This document shows, one piece after another, positions 25,346-33,145 of a DNA stretch of 64,000 bases. Location: contig NZ_JACSOH010000009.1 in assembly GCF_014349235.1 (NCBI RefSeq), forward strand, positions 1 through 64,000. Reading direction: 5' to 3'. The notes beneath the pieces are model-generated. The model worked only from the letters and a program-made list of their open reading frames with translations, did no database searches and was not told where the DNA came from. The first letter of the stretch is position 1. Each line of letters begins with the position of its first letter. The stretch comes from Cytophaga sp. FL35 (GTDB taxonomy: Bacteria > Bacteroidota > Bacteroidia > Flavobacteriales > Flavobacteriaceae). Position numbers and translations under genes: made by a program.

Positions 25346-25954
25346 TTAAAGGGACACTATATACCCGTATAAGGATAAAGCTATACCTATAAAGCCAGAC
25401 CCGATCATTAGCCAAGTAAAGGTCTGTTGCAATTTTGGGTTTTCTTGTATGATTAGACAGACCACTCCAAAAACAACACTAATCTGCAGGAAAAGAATGC
25501 CCATATTTATCTTTCCTACAGTTTCCTTTAAGGTTTTTGCTTTTTCTCGCCATTCCCTAAGGCCAATGATTTTACCCATTTCCCCATCTAAATCTTGAGC
25601 CCAGGAGCTAGGAGGAATATTCGCGGAACCCATTAGGATTTCTGTTTTTTCCGCTTCGTATTTAATTACCAGTTGTTTGGTCTTTTCAATTTTTTCCTTC
25701 ATGGCCGCGGATCGTTCCCTATCTATCATTCCGGTACTTAACAGGGCAATTAAAAAATCGCGTTCATTTTCCTTCATTACTTGCTTAATACTCTTGGCGT
25801 TGTACCAATCTGAATAGCTTACTTCATTATTATCTGCATCTGTAATCTTCTTTTCAAAAGAGTTGTTGATTACTTCCATTATGGCCAGTAGGGCAACAAA
25901 AAATATAATGAGTACTCCACCGCGCTCCTCTATTTTTCTACTTTGTGATGACAT
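25346..25954 (-). CDS. DUF4337-like membrane protein
   Basis: Protein of 202 residues with one N-terminal membrane helix (VLIIFFVALLAIMEVI, about 14-29) and two C-terminal ones (about 150-172 and 178-200). The middle is a helical, charged segment containing SYSDWYNAKSIKQVMKENER, which resembles the WxxYQAKSIK block of DUF4337 proteins. Its start lies within the end of rdgB (17-base overlap), so the two are co-transcribed. Function is unknown, and the family call rests on topology and one motif. Confidence 0.7.
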   Translation of the reverse strand: MSSQSRKIEERGGVLIIFFVALLAIMEVINNSFEKKITDADNNEVSYSDWYNAKSIKQVMKENERDFLIALLSTGMIDRERSAAMKEKIEKTKQLVIKYEAEKTEILMGSANIPPSSWAQDLDGEMGKIIGLREWREKAKTLKETVGKINMGILFLQISVVFGVVCLIIQENPKLQQTFTWLMIGSGFIGIALSLYGYIVSL

Positions 25955-26528
25955 GATTGTTTTTTAAGAATTGTACAAGTTGGTCTATGGCTTTTCCTCT
26001 ATGGCTAATTTTATTTTTTACATCAATCGGTAATTGAGCAAAAGTTTGGTCGTAGCCTAAAGGTTTAAAAATAGGGTCATATCCAAACCCCTTTTCACCT
26101 TGCTTGCCTATGGTAATTTCTCCGTGGGCCTCTCCTTCAAATAGGTGTTTTTCTTCGGGTAAATTTAAAGCTATAACGGTTTTAAAATAGGCTCGTCTAT
26201 CTTTTTCTTTTTTAAGTTCATGAAGAAGTTTGGCCATATTGTCTTCAGAACTTTTATGATTTCCAGCGTATCTGGCAGAAAAAACACCAGGCCTACCATT
26301 TAGAGCGTTTACTAAAAGTCCCGTATCATCAGAAAAACAGGGCAGACCATACTTTTGGGTAACATAGTTTGCTTTTATTTGGGCATTTTCTTCCAAGGTA
26401 TTACCTGTTTCCTCAATTTCGTCAAAACAAGAAATGTCCGTTAGCGAAAGAAGAACTATGTAATCTGGCATTAATAGCTTTACTTCTTGAAATTTGTTTT
26501 GGTTATGTGTGGCGAAGACAAGTTTCAT
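25938..26528 (-). CDS. rdgB: Non-canonical purine NTP pyrophosphatase (RdgB/HAM1 family)
   Basis: House-cleaning enzyme of 196 residues that hydrolyses dITP, ITP and XTP to the monophosphates, keeping deaminated purines out of DNA and RNA. It starts MKLVFATHNQNKFQEVK (the substrate-binding THNxxK), followed by FDEIEETGNTLEENAQIKA with the catalytic acids, GLPCFSDDTGL, GRPGVFSARYAG and the C-terminal GFGYDPIF and SHRGKA motifs. All signature residues are present and the length is normal. It is the first gene of a short leftward pair. Confidence 0.95.
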   Translation of the reverse strand: MKLVFATHNQNKFQEVKLLMPDYIVLLSLTDISCFDEIEETGNTLEENAQIKANYVTQKYGLPCFSDDTGLLVNALNGRPGVFSARYAGNHKSSEDNMAKLLHELKKEKDRRAYFKTVIALNLPEEKHLFEGEAHGEITIGKQGEKGFGYDPIFKPLGYDQTFAQLPIDVKNKISHRGKAIDQLVQFLKNNHVITK

Positions 26529-26582
26529 TTGGAGGATATATGTATTATACGTTTGTGATGCTTCTTATGGACGTAAAATAGT

Positions 26583-26590
26583 TAATTTTG
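26583..26590 (+). promoter_or_regulatory. Promoter -7 element for the isoprenylcysteine-methyltransferase-like gene
   Basis: TAATTTTG is an exact match to TAnnTTTG, with transcription expected near 26597. It lies just ahead of ATG 26609 and overlaps the upstream TTG at 26588, so it favours the ATG as the start. Confidence 0.45.
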
Positions 26591-26608
26591 TTTGTGAAAT
26601 TTTCATTT

Positions 26609-27061
26609 ATGCAGCTAAAAGTACCACCTGTTATAGTTTTTCTTTTCTTTATTGCTTTGATGTACTTTTTGGCCAAAGTATTGCCTGTTGGTTATTTTGA
26701 CTTTTTTGGGAGGACCTATATAATGATGGGGTTGTTGGTGATCGCATCTATTGTGGTTGTATGGGCCTTGTTTCAGTTTTATAGTAGGAAAACGACGGTG
26801 GATCCACGTGACCCGTCAAAAGCATCCAGTTTGGTAGATAGTGGAGTTTATGCTTATTCCAGAAACCCTATGTATTTAGCTATGCTTATGGTACTATTGG
26901 CTTTTGGGCTTTGGTTGGGCAATGCTTTCAATACATTGTTGGCCGCTGGTTTTGTGGGATATATGAACAGGTTTCAGATAGAACCGGAAGAAAGGTCTCT
27001 CGGGTTAATTTTTGGCAAGGAGTATAGACAGTATTGTCTTAAGGTGAGAAGATGGTTTTAG
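26609..27061 (+). CDS. Isoprenylcysteine-carboxyl-methyltransferase-like membrane methyltransferase
   Basis: Membrane protein of 150 residues in the ICMT/PEMT superfamily, with about four helices. The C-terminal SAM-binding region is typical: GVYAYSRNPMYLAMLMVLLA then RFQIEPEERSLGLIFGKEYR. In bacteria such proteins methylate unknown lipids or isoprenoids; the substrate is not evident. I chose ATG 26609 (MQLKVPPVIV) over TTG 26588 because the promoter element covers the TTG. The gene is followed by a weak hairpin that doubles as the first of three dyads ahead of the SatD-like gene. Confidence 0.8.
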   Translation: MQLKVPPVIVFLFFIALMYFLAKVLPVGYFDFFGRTYIMMGLLVIASIVVVWALFQFYSRKTTVDPRDPSKASSLVDSGVYAYSRNPMYLAMLMVLLAFGLWLGNAFNTLLAAGFVGYMNRFQIEPEERSLGLIFGKEYRQYCLKVRRWF

Positions 27062-27092
27062 TTGATAAGGTTATTGACTTCTATTATAATAA

Positions 27093-27166
27093 ATAAGCTT
27101 TTTGGCTTATTTTTTTATTTATTAGCTTTTTAGGTAATATTTTAATAAATTAGCTTATAAACTAAT
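27093..27166. repeat. Three 18-bp dyads at exact 28-bp spacing, probable operators
   Basis: Three inverted repeats start at 27093, 27121 and 27149: ATAAGCTTTTTGGCTTAT, ATTAGCTTTTTAGGTAAT and ATTAGCTTATAAACTAAT. Outer arms are ATAAGC/GCTTAT, ATTA/TAAT and ATTAG/CTAAT, all sharing the left half AT(A/T)AGCTT. The third ends four bases before the SatD-like ATG. The first also precedes a T run (27110-27117) and could terminate the upstream gene. Equal spacing suggests cooperative protein binding. The helix-turn-helix protein encoded next is the obvious candidate, by inference. Confidence 0.6.
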
Positions 27167-27170
27167 AACA

Positions 27171-27779
27171 ATGGTAGCGGTAATAACAGGAGATATCATA
27201 GGTTCTGGAAATCACAGCTCGTCTACATGGCTTCCAGTACTAAAAAAACATTTATCCAAATTGGGTAAATCTCCCAAGGATTGGGAAGTATATAGAGGTG
27301 ATGAATTTCAACTTAAAATAGCTGCCAAGGATGCACTGGTGCAGGCTATTTATATAAAGGCCTTGTTAAAAACAATAAAAGGACTGGATGCCCGGATAGG
27401 AATAGGTGTAGGCGGGGAAGACTATCAAGGTCAGGGAGTGAGTGAATCCAATGGAACGGCATATCAAAGATCTGGTAGAACTTTTGAGCATCTAAAAGAA
27501 GATAAAATAAACTTGAGCATTGCAACGGGCAACAAAAATCATGACCGTATTTTTAACCTCATGCTCAAATTTGCGTTGCATATTATGGATGATTGGAGTC
27601 CAGTTTCAGCGGAAATAGTGGTTTTGGCTTTGGATTATCCAGAGGCATCGCAGCAAGAAATAGCAAACCGTTTGGGTATTCAACAATCGGCCGTAAGCCA
27701 AAGACAAAAAAGGGCACGGTTGGATTTAGTGCTAGAATTATTGGAGTTTTATAGAGAGAATCTTAAAGAAGTGAACTAA
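27171..27779 (+). CDS. SatD-like protein: cyclase-like palm domain plus helix-turn-helix
   Basis: Protein of 202 residues of the SatD family (named from Streptococcus; biochemical role not known to me). The N-terminal half looks like a class III nucleotidyl-cyclase palm: ITGDIIGSG (Asp8), VYRGDEFQL (Asp44, Glu45), then ARIGIGVGG (75-82) and SNGTAYQRSGRTFEHL, in the order seen in cyclases around the metal site. The C-terminal half (about 145-195) is a helix-turn-helix: SQQEIANRLGIQQSAVSQRQ. No signal or membrane segment. It is directly followed by a DUF3307 membrane gene. Cyclase-like activity is only an inference; a pure nucleotide-sensing repressor is equally possible. Confidence 0.75.
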   Translation: MVAVITGDIIGSGNHSSSTWLPVLKKHLSKLGKSPKDWEVYRGDEFQLKIAAKDALVQAIYIKALLKTIKGLDARIGIGVGGEDYQGQGVSESNGTAYQRSGRTFEHLKEDKINLSIATGNKNHDRIFNLMLKFALHIMDDWSPVSAEIVVLALDYPEASQQEIANRLGIQQSAVSQRQKRARLDLVLELLEFYRENLKEVN

Positions 27780-27780
27780 T

Positions 27781-28479
27781 ATGATTTTGTTTACCAAATT
27801 GTTCTTGGCCCATTTAATTGGTGATTTTTTATTACAACCCGGTCGTTGGGTCGTACACAAAGAGGCCAATAAAATAAAATCAAAATACCTGTATGTTCAC
27901 GTGCTTGTGCATTTTTTGATTTCAATGGTATTACTATGGGATTTAGATTACTTACTTCCAGTTGCCATCATTTCCTTCTCCCATTACTTGATAGACCTTG
28001 CCAAATTATACGCCACACCTTTTTTTAAATTAAAAAGTGTACCTTTTTTTATAGACCAGGTATTACATTTAATGGTACTGTATGTGGTGGTCTATTACCA
28101 AAATTTGTGGCCTCAAACAGAAATGCTCTTTTCCAAAATTGATTGGGGTCTGGTAACGGCAATTGTATTTGTGAGTTTTCCTTCTTCCATTATCATGGGA
28201 AAACTATTGGAAGCCATGTCCGATAAAATAGAACTAGACCATAAATCCCTGCCAAATGCAGGAAAGTATATTGGGATCATTGAGCGCCTCTTTGTGCTCA
28301 TGTTCATTATTATGGGCAGGTGGGAGGCCATTGGGCTTTTGATTGGAGCAAAATCGGTCTTTAGGTTCAATGATTTAAAAGAAAGTAACAACCGTAAATT
28401 AACAGAGTACATCCTAATAGGCACCCTTTTAAGTTTTGGGTTGGCCATCCTGTCCGGTATAGTTTACAAAGCATTTTAA
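27781..28479 (+). CDS. DUF3307 membrane protein
   Basis: Integral membrane protein of 232 residues with about six or seven helices. Conserved polar residues lie in or near the helices: AHLIGDFLLQPGRWV at the N-terminus, VHVLVHFLIS, and FSHYLIDLAKLY. The His and Asp placed in membrane segments suggest a metal or catalytic site, as in some membrane hydrolases, but no activity is known. It starts two bases after the stop of the SatD-like gene, so the two form a unit. The C-terminal half holds a longer loop (DKIELDHKSLPNAGKYIGII). Confidence 0.8.
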   Translation: MILFTKLFLAHLIGDFLLQPGRWVVHKEANKIKSKYLYVHVLVHFLISMVLLWDLDYLLPVAIISFSHYLIDLAKLYATPFFKLKSVPFFIDQVLHLMVLYVVVYYQNLWPQTEMLFSKIDWGLVTAIVFVSFPSSIIMGKLLEAMSDKIELDHKSLPNAGKYIGIIERLFVLMFIIMGRWEAIGLLIGAKSVFRFNDLKESNNRKLTEYILIGTLLSFGLAILSGIVYKAF

Positions 28480-28598
28480 TTGCTTGGGAATTTAATGTTT
28501 TTAAGGGCATATAATTTTAAAATAAGTGGCAATGTGAACGGATTAGTTATAAGAATAACTTTTCATGACTTTCCTAAAAATCACTCGTAATTAATCTT

Positions 28599-28606
28599 TA
28601 TTTTTG
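28599..28606 (+). promoter_or_regulatory. Promoter -7 element for serB-serA
   Basis: TATTTTTG is an exact TAnnTTTG, with the RNA expected to start near 28613, 17 bases before the ATG. I see no good TTG upstream. The rest of the 150-base gap holds nothing recognisable. Confidence 0.45.
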
Positions 28607-28629
28607 TGCCTTAATTTTTCAACGAGGCA

Positions 28630-30522
28630 ATGGTAGCAACAAACAGAAAATATGTTTTTGATTTTGATAGCACCTTAACTAGGGTAGAGGCACTGGATGT
28701 ACTGGCCGAAATGACCCTTAAGGACAAATCGAACAAAGAAGAGATTATCAATCAAATTCAGGAAATTACCAACTTAGGAATCGATGGGGATATTTCCTTT
28801 ACTGAATCCTTGGAGCGCCGTATTAAATTGCTAAAAGCGCATAAGGATGATTTAGGTCCCTTGGTTGATGAGCTCCGACAAAAAATTTCGAAATCCATTG
28901 CCGCCAACAAAGAGTTTTTTGAAAAATTTTCCGATGATATTTATGTTATTTCGTGCGGCTTTAAAGAGTTTATAGACCCCATAGTAGAAGAATACCAAAT
29001 TCCTTCCAATAGGGTTTATGCCAATACTTTTAAGTTTGATGAACAAGGAAATATTATTGGTTTTGATGAAGAAAATGTACTATCTCAGCACAACGGTAAA
29101 ATTGCCTGTTTGCGAGATATGGATTTAGATGGCGAAGTTCAGGTGATTGGTGACGGTTACAGTGATTATGTAATGAAAGAAGCCGGAATTGCCGATAAGT
29201 TTTTTGCCTACACTGAAAATGTGCACCGTGAGAAAGCCGCTAGTAAGGCAGATCATGTTGCCCCTAACCTAGATGAATTTTTATTTGTGAACGATTTACC
29301 AAGAAATTACTCGTACCCTAAGAACAGAATTAAAATCTTATTGTTGGAAAATGTGCACCCAGCAGCACTTGAAAACCTTTCAAAGGATGGTTTCTCAGTA
29401 GAGTTGGTCAAGAACAGTCTTCCAGAAGAGGAGTTAATTGAAAAAATTAAAGGTGTTCACGTTTTAGGGATCCGTTCCAAAACCCAGGTGACCCAAAAAG
29501 TCTTGGATGCCGGCAATAAACTATTGGTGGTGGGGGCTTTTTGTATTGGAACCACTCAAATAGATTTGGAATATGCCCGTAAGAAAGGTGTGGCCGTCTT
29601 TAATGCTCCTTACAGTAATACTCGTTCCGTAGTAGAATTGGCCATAGGTGAAATCATTATGTTAATGCGTAGCGTGGTTGCTAGAAGTGCCGAAATTCAT
29701 AGCGGACAATGGCAAAAAACAGCTTCTGGATCACGAGAGGTGCGAGGTAAGAATCTTGGTATTGTGGGCTATGGTAATATTGGAAAACAACTTTCCATTC
29801 TTGCCGAAGCCATTGGTATGCGAGTGTATTATTACGATGTAGAGGATAAGTTGTCATTGGGTAATGCCAAAAAATGTAATTCGCTGGAAGATTTACTCAA
29901 TGTGTCTGATGTGGTTACACTCCATGTGGATGATAACAAGGCCAACAAAAACTTTATTGGAGAAAGGGAAATTAATCAAATGCGCGATGGTGCTATGTTA
30001 ATCAATCTTTCGCGTGGATTTGTAGTGGATATTGAAGCCCTAGCAGAAGCTCTAAAAAGTGGTAAACTCGGTGGTGCTGCTATAGATGTATATCCGGAGG
30101 AACCCAGAAGTAACGGTGAGTTTTACACTGCTCTACAAGGTATTCCCAACGTTATTTTAACACCGCATGTTGGCGGAAGTACTGAAGAGGCTCAAAGGGA
30201 TATTGCAGATTTTGTTCCAAATAAAATCATGGATTATATCAATACAGGTAACTCTGTAGATGCGGTTAATTTTCCTAACATACGTTTGCCAAAACAGCAA
30301 AAGGCGCATAGGTTCCTTCATATTCATAAGAACGTACCAGGGATTATGGCGAAAATAAACGAGGTCTTGGCTTCCTATGAATTGAATATCCTTGGTCAAT
30401 ATCTTTCCACGGATAGCGATGTAGGGTACGTAATTACAGATGTGGATAGAGAATATGATAAGGATGTTATCAAGGCATTGAAAAGAGTGGATAACACCAT
30501 AAAATTTAGAGTACTCTACTAA
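28630..30522 (+). CDS. serA: Fused phosphoserine phosphatase-like / D-3-phosphoglycerate dehydrogenase
   Basis: A 630-residue fusion for serine synthesis. Residues 1-225 are a HAD phosphatase of the SerB type: DFDST (11-15), ISCGF (107-111), HNGK (154-157) and GDGYSD (174-179), with all catalytic positions present. Residues about 230-550 are phosphoglycerate dehydrogenase: VGYGNIGK (379-386) binds NAD, and the catalytic Arg462 (NLSRG), Glu491 (PEEP) and His513 (TPHVGGST) are intact. An ACT domain follows from about 557 (HKNVPGIMAKINEVLASYEL), the usual serine-feedback module. So steps one and three of the pathway may be joined in one chain; serC is not in this window. Confidence 0.93.
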   Translation: MVATNRKYVFDFDSTLTRVEALDVLAEMTLKDKSNKEEIINQIQEITNLGIDGDISFTESLERRIKLLKAHKDDLGPLVDELRQKISKSIAANKEFFEKFSDDIYVISCGFKEFIDPIVEEYQIPSNRVYANTFKFDEQGNIIGFDEENVLSQHNGKIACLRDMDLDGEVQVIGDGYSDYVMKEAGIADKFFAYTENVHREKAASKADHVAPNLDEFLFVNDLPRNYSYPKNRIKILLLENVHPAALENLSKDGFSVELVKNSLPEEELIEKIKGVHVLGIRSKTQVTQKVLDAGNKLLVVGAFCIGTTQIDLEYARKKGVAVFNAPYSNTRSVVELAIGEIIMLMRSVVARSAEIHSGQWQKTASGSREVRGKNLGIVGYGNIGKQLSILAEAIGMRVYYYDVEDKLSLGNAKKCNSLEDLLNVSDVVTLHVDDNKANKNFIGEREINQMRDGAMLINLSRGFVVDIEALAEALKSGKLGGAAIDVYPEEPRSNGEFYTALQGIPNVILTPHVGGSTEEAQRDIADFVPNKIMDYINTGNSVDAVNFPNIRLPKQQKAHRFLHIHKNVPGIMAKINEVLASYELNILGQYLSTDSDVGYVITDVDREYDKDVIKALKRVDNTIKFRVLY

Positions 30523-30545
30523 TAGTCTAAAATAGTAAAAATTAG

Positions 30546-30570
30546 AAAGCCCTCGTTTGAGGGCTTTTTT
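30546..30570 (+). terminator. Terminator of serA
   Basis: AAAGCCCTC (30546-30554) pairs with GAGGGCTTT (30559-30567) around GTTT, followed by a T run. It lies 24 bases after the stop. Confidence 0.9.
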
Positions 30571-30593
30571 GGTGCTTTTTTTTGATAGTTAGC

Positions 30594-31628
30594 TTACATA
30601 AGTACCCCTTTTTCTGCCTTAACCGGAGGGGGAAGTTCCGTTTCACCCAAAATTTCCCTTAAATCAATTTCTATGGTCCTGCAAAGGGATAGCATTGGAA
30701 TGTCATTTGACATTCGTTGAAATGGGTTTTCGGAATAGTCTCCAACCAATTCCATCATAATATAAACCCAACCTAAAAGAACGCAGATGGGAACGGCCAG
30801 CCAAAAATTGATTTTTTCCGCATCTAGAACTTCGGGCATCATACTAAAAGGAAGTAGAAAAATAAATATCCCTACAAAATAATAGCTCATATTGGCATAC
30901 TGACGCGGAAACGGAAACTTTTTTATCCGCTCGTTTTTTCCTTGTAATTCATAAAATGTTCTTAGTATTTCCTGCATTTTAATATGCCTAAAATCGTCTA
31001 TCAAACCTTCTTCCCTCAAATCCCTTAAATCCCTTGATTGTTCATTGATGATTTGTGTGGCGGTATTTGCTTTGGATTTTAACCGTGAATATTCTTCTTC
31101 ACCAAGAAAATTTTTCAATTCTCTAAACTCCTCTTTATCACTTATTAGACCAACTCCAAAACTTTCTTCCAATCTTACTGCATGCCTAGTGGTAAGACCT
31201 CCTTGGCTAACATGCTCCCAAGGAGTGGGTACCAACAATTGCTCCCTATGTGTGTATAACCAACCTATGTGCCTATAGATCAATCTTTTTTTAATGGCAA
31301 GTAATTCCGTTTCACTTCGCTGAGTGCGAGTATTTAGATTGGTAATATACCCATCTACATACATGGCCCAAGCCCTACTATCATTTACAATTCCGCCCCA
31401 AATTTTTCGCGCTTCCCACATTCTACCATAAGATTGATTGTTTTTGAAACCTACGTAAAATGCCACAGCGGTACCGATTACGGAAACAGGAAGCCATGGA
31501 ATTTTAAAGGAAATTACGTTGAAGCGATATAAAACAGCTACACCACCCATAAAAACAAAGAGCCAAACAATATGGTGGAAAGACCAATTAAAGAGTTTTT
31601 TAAGGGGTATGCCCTTTGATACGATCAT
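30594..31628 (-). CDS. Bestrophin-family anion channel protein
   Basis: Membrane protein of 344 residues in the bestrophin/UPF0187 family, whose bacterial members form pentameric ion channels. Marks are four membrane helices, the early segment VAFYVGFKNNQSYGRMWEAR (about residue 54) with the conserved N-x-x-S-Y-x-R-x-W-E-A pattern, and the acidic cluster near LVGDYSENPFQRMSNDIPML in the second half. Its stop lies 24 bases beyond the serA terminator, with which it converges. It is a single gene; transport direction and ion are not evident. Confidence 0.9.
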   Translation of the reverse strand: MIVSKGIPLKKLFNWSFHHIVWLFVFMGGVAVLYRFNVISFKIPWLPVSVIGTAVAFYVGFKNNQSYGRMWEARKIWGGIVNDSRAWAMYVDGYITNLNTRTQRSETELLAIKKRLIYRHIGWLYTHREQLLVPTPWEHVSQGGLTTRHAVRLEESFGVGLISDKEEFRELKNFLGEEEYSRLKSKANTATQIINEQSRDLRDLREEGLIDDFRHIKMQEILRTFYELQGKNERIKKFPFPRQYANMSYYFVGIFIFLLPFSMMPEVLDAEKINFWLAVPICVLLGWVYIMMELVGDYSENPFQRMSNDIPMLSLCRTIEIDLREILGETELPPPVKAEKGVLM

Positions 31629-31704
31629 AGTCCGTTATTTAGTTAGACTACTAAAGTAGAAAAGTTGATGGGCTTTTAGGAATTGTAACAGTGGTTTTTT
31701 AAAA

Positions 31705-32178
31705 CTAACGATGATGATAAGGTTCATTTCGTAAAATTGTAAAGGCCCTATAAATCTGTTCTGTTACAAATAATCGTACCATCTGGTGGGAGAAAGTCAT
31801 TTTAGACAAGCTTATTTTTCCCTGTGCTGCGGCATATACCTCATCACTAAAGCCGTAAGGTCCACCAATGACTAAAACCAGTTGTTTGATCCCGGCGTTC
31901 ATTTTTTTCTGTAGATATTCAGAAAAACCTACGGATGAAAGTTGTTTTCCATTTTCGTCCAAAAGAATTAAAACATCTGTGGGAACCAATTTTTTAAGAA
32001 TTAATTCGCCTTCTTTTTCTTTTTGCTGGGTTTCTGAAAGGTTTTTGGCGTTTTTTATATCCGGAATGAGCTCAATATCAAACTTGATATAATGTTTTAG
32101 TCTTTTTTCGTATTCCGAAATAAGGCTTTGTAACGGTTTGCTGTCCGTTTTTCCTATGGCGAGCAATTTTATGGTCAT
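31705..32178 (-). CDS. rlmH: 23S rRNA (pseudouridine-1915-N3)-methyltransferase RlmH
   Basis: Small SPOUT methyltransferase, 157 residues from the chosen ATG, matching the family length of 155-160. Recognisable parts are MTIKLLAIGKTDSKPLQSLI, VLILLDENGKQLSS, VLVIGGPYGFSDEVY and KISLSKMTFSHQMVRLFVTE, the last being the conserved C-terminal knot. It methylates pseudouridine 1915 on mature 70S ribosomes. An in-frame ATG six codons upstream (32196) would add MELYLP, which family members lack, so I take 32178. Confidence 0.94.
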   Translation of the reverse strand: MTIKLLAIGKTDSKPLQSLISEYEKRLKHYIKFDIELIPDIKNAKNLSETQQKEKEGELILKKLVPTDVLILLDENGKQLSSVGFSEYLQKKMNAGIKQLVLVIGGPYGFSDEVYAAAQGKISLSKMTFSHQMVRLFVTEQIYRAFTILRNEPYHHR

Positions 32179-32287
32179 AGGCAAATATAATTCCATTTCG
32201 TAAAACCAAGGTTGTCAATAATTACACTGGCAAGTCCTCATTTTACCCTTAACATTTCTTAATTTAGCCCAAAGCATACTTCTATTT

Positions 32288-33145
32288 ATGATTTCAAAAG
32301 ACGCATTTCAAAGAGAATTAGACTTAATAATTGCCAACGCCATTCGTGAGGATGTGGGCGATGGAGACCATAGCTCATTGGCCTGTATTCCGGACTTCGC
32401 AAGAGGAAAGGCCAAACTTTTGGTGAAGGACGAAGGTATTATTGCCGGTATTGAATTTGCAAAACAGGTTTTTGCGTATGTTGATAAAGGATTAGAGGTA
32501 GAGACTTTAATCGAAGATGGTTCACAAGTGCAAAATGGCGATATTGCTTTTTATGTGAGTGGCAGTTCTCAGAGTATTTTAAAGGCAGAGCGACTTGTTT
32601 TGAACGCCATGCAACGTATGAGCGCTATAGCTACCAAAACCAATTTTTTTGTAAAACTTTTGGAGGGAACCGGAACCAAGATTCTAGATACCCGTAAAAC
32701 CACACCGGGGATCAGGGCTTTGGAAAAATGGGCGGTAAAAATCGGAGGTGGAGAAAATCATCGGTTTGCACTGTATGATATGATTATGCTGAAAGATAAC
32801 CATATCGATTTTGCCGGAGGAATTACCCAAGCAATTGAAAAGACACAAAACTATTTAAAGGCAACAGGCCGTGACCTTAAAATAATTGTGGAGGCGCGTG
32901 ATTTAAACGAGATTAAGGAGATTCTTAGGTCAGATGGAGTATACCGAATTCTTATCGATAATTTTAACTACGAAGATACACGAACTGCGGTGGACCTGAT
33001 TGGTAACACATGTCTAACTGAGTCATCAGGGGGAATCAATGAAGAGACCATACGGCAGTACGCAGAATGTGGCGTTGATTATATTTCTTCTGGGGCTTTA
33101 ACGCATTCCGTGTATAATATGGATTTGAGTCTAAAAGCGGTATAA
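32288..33145 (+). CDS. nadC: Nicotinate-nucleotide pyrophosphorylase (quinolinate phosphoribosyltransferase)
   Basis: Enzyme of 285 residues that converts quinolinate and PRPP to nicotinate mononucleotide, CO2 and pyrophosphate in de novo NAD synthesis. It has IREDVGDGDHSS near the start and the strongly conserved LDTRKTTPGIRALEKWAVKI, GGENHRFALYDMIMLKDNHI and GGINEETIRQYAECGVDYIS. All are intact. Its stop directly abuts the next ATG, so it heads a rightward run of nadC, a BrkB-type protein, DUF2147 and priA. TAATTTAG at 32260-32267 is a near-consensus promoter element. No nadA or nadB is in the window. Confidence 0.95.
   Translation: MISKDAFQRELDLIIANAIREDVGDGDHSSLACIPDFARGKAKLLVKDEGIIAGIEFAKQVFAYVDKGLEVETLIEDGSQVQNGDIAFYVSGSSQSILKAERLVLNAMQRMSAIATKTNFFVKLLEGTGTKILDTRKTTPGIRALEKWAVKIGGGENHRFALYDMIMLKDNHIDFAGGITQAIEKTQNYLKATGRDLKIIVEARDLNEIKEILRSDGVYRILIDNFNYEDTRTAVDLIGNTCLTESSGGINEETIRQYAECGVDYISSGALTHSVYNMDLSLKAV

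Noticed and set aside
27093-27166. CRISPR-like array from the equally spaced repeats
   Set aside because: Only three imperfect, AT-rich units; the spacers are 10 bases, and no cas genes are present.
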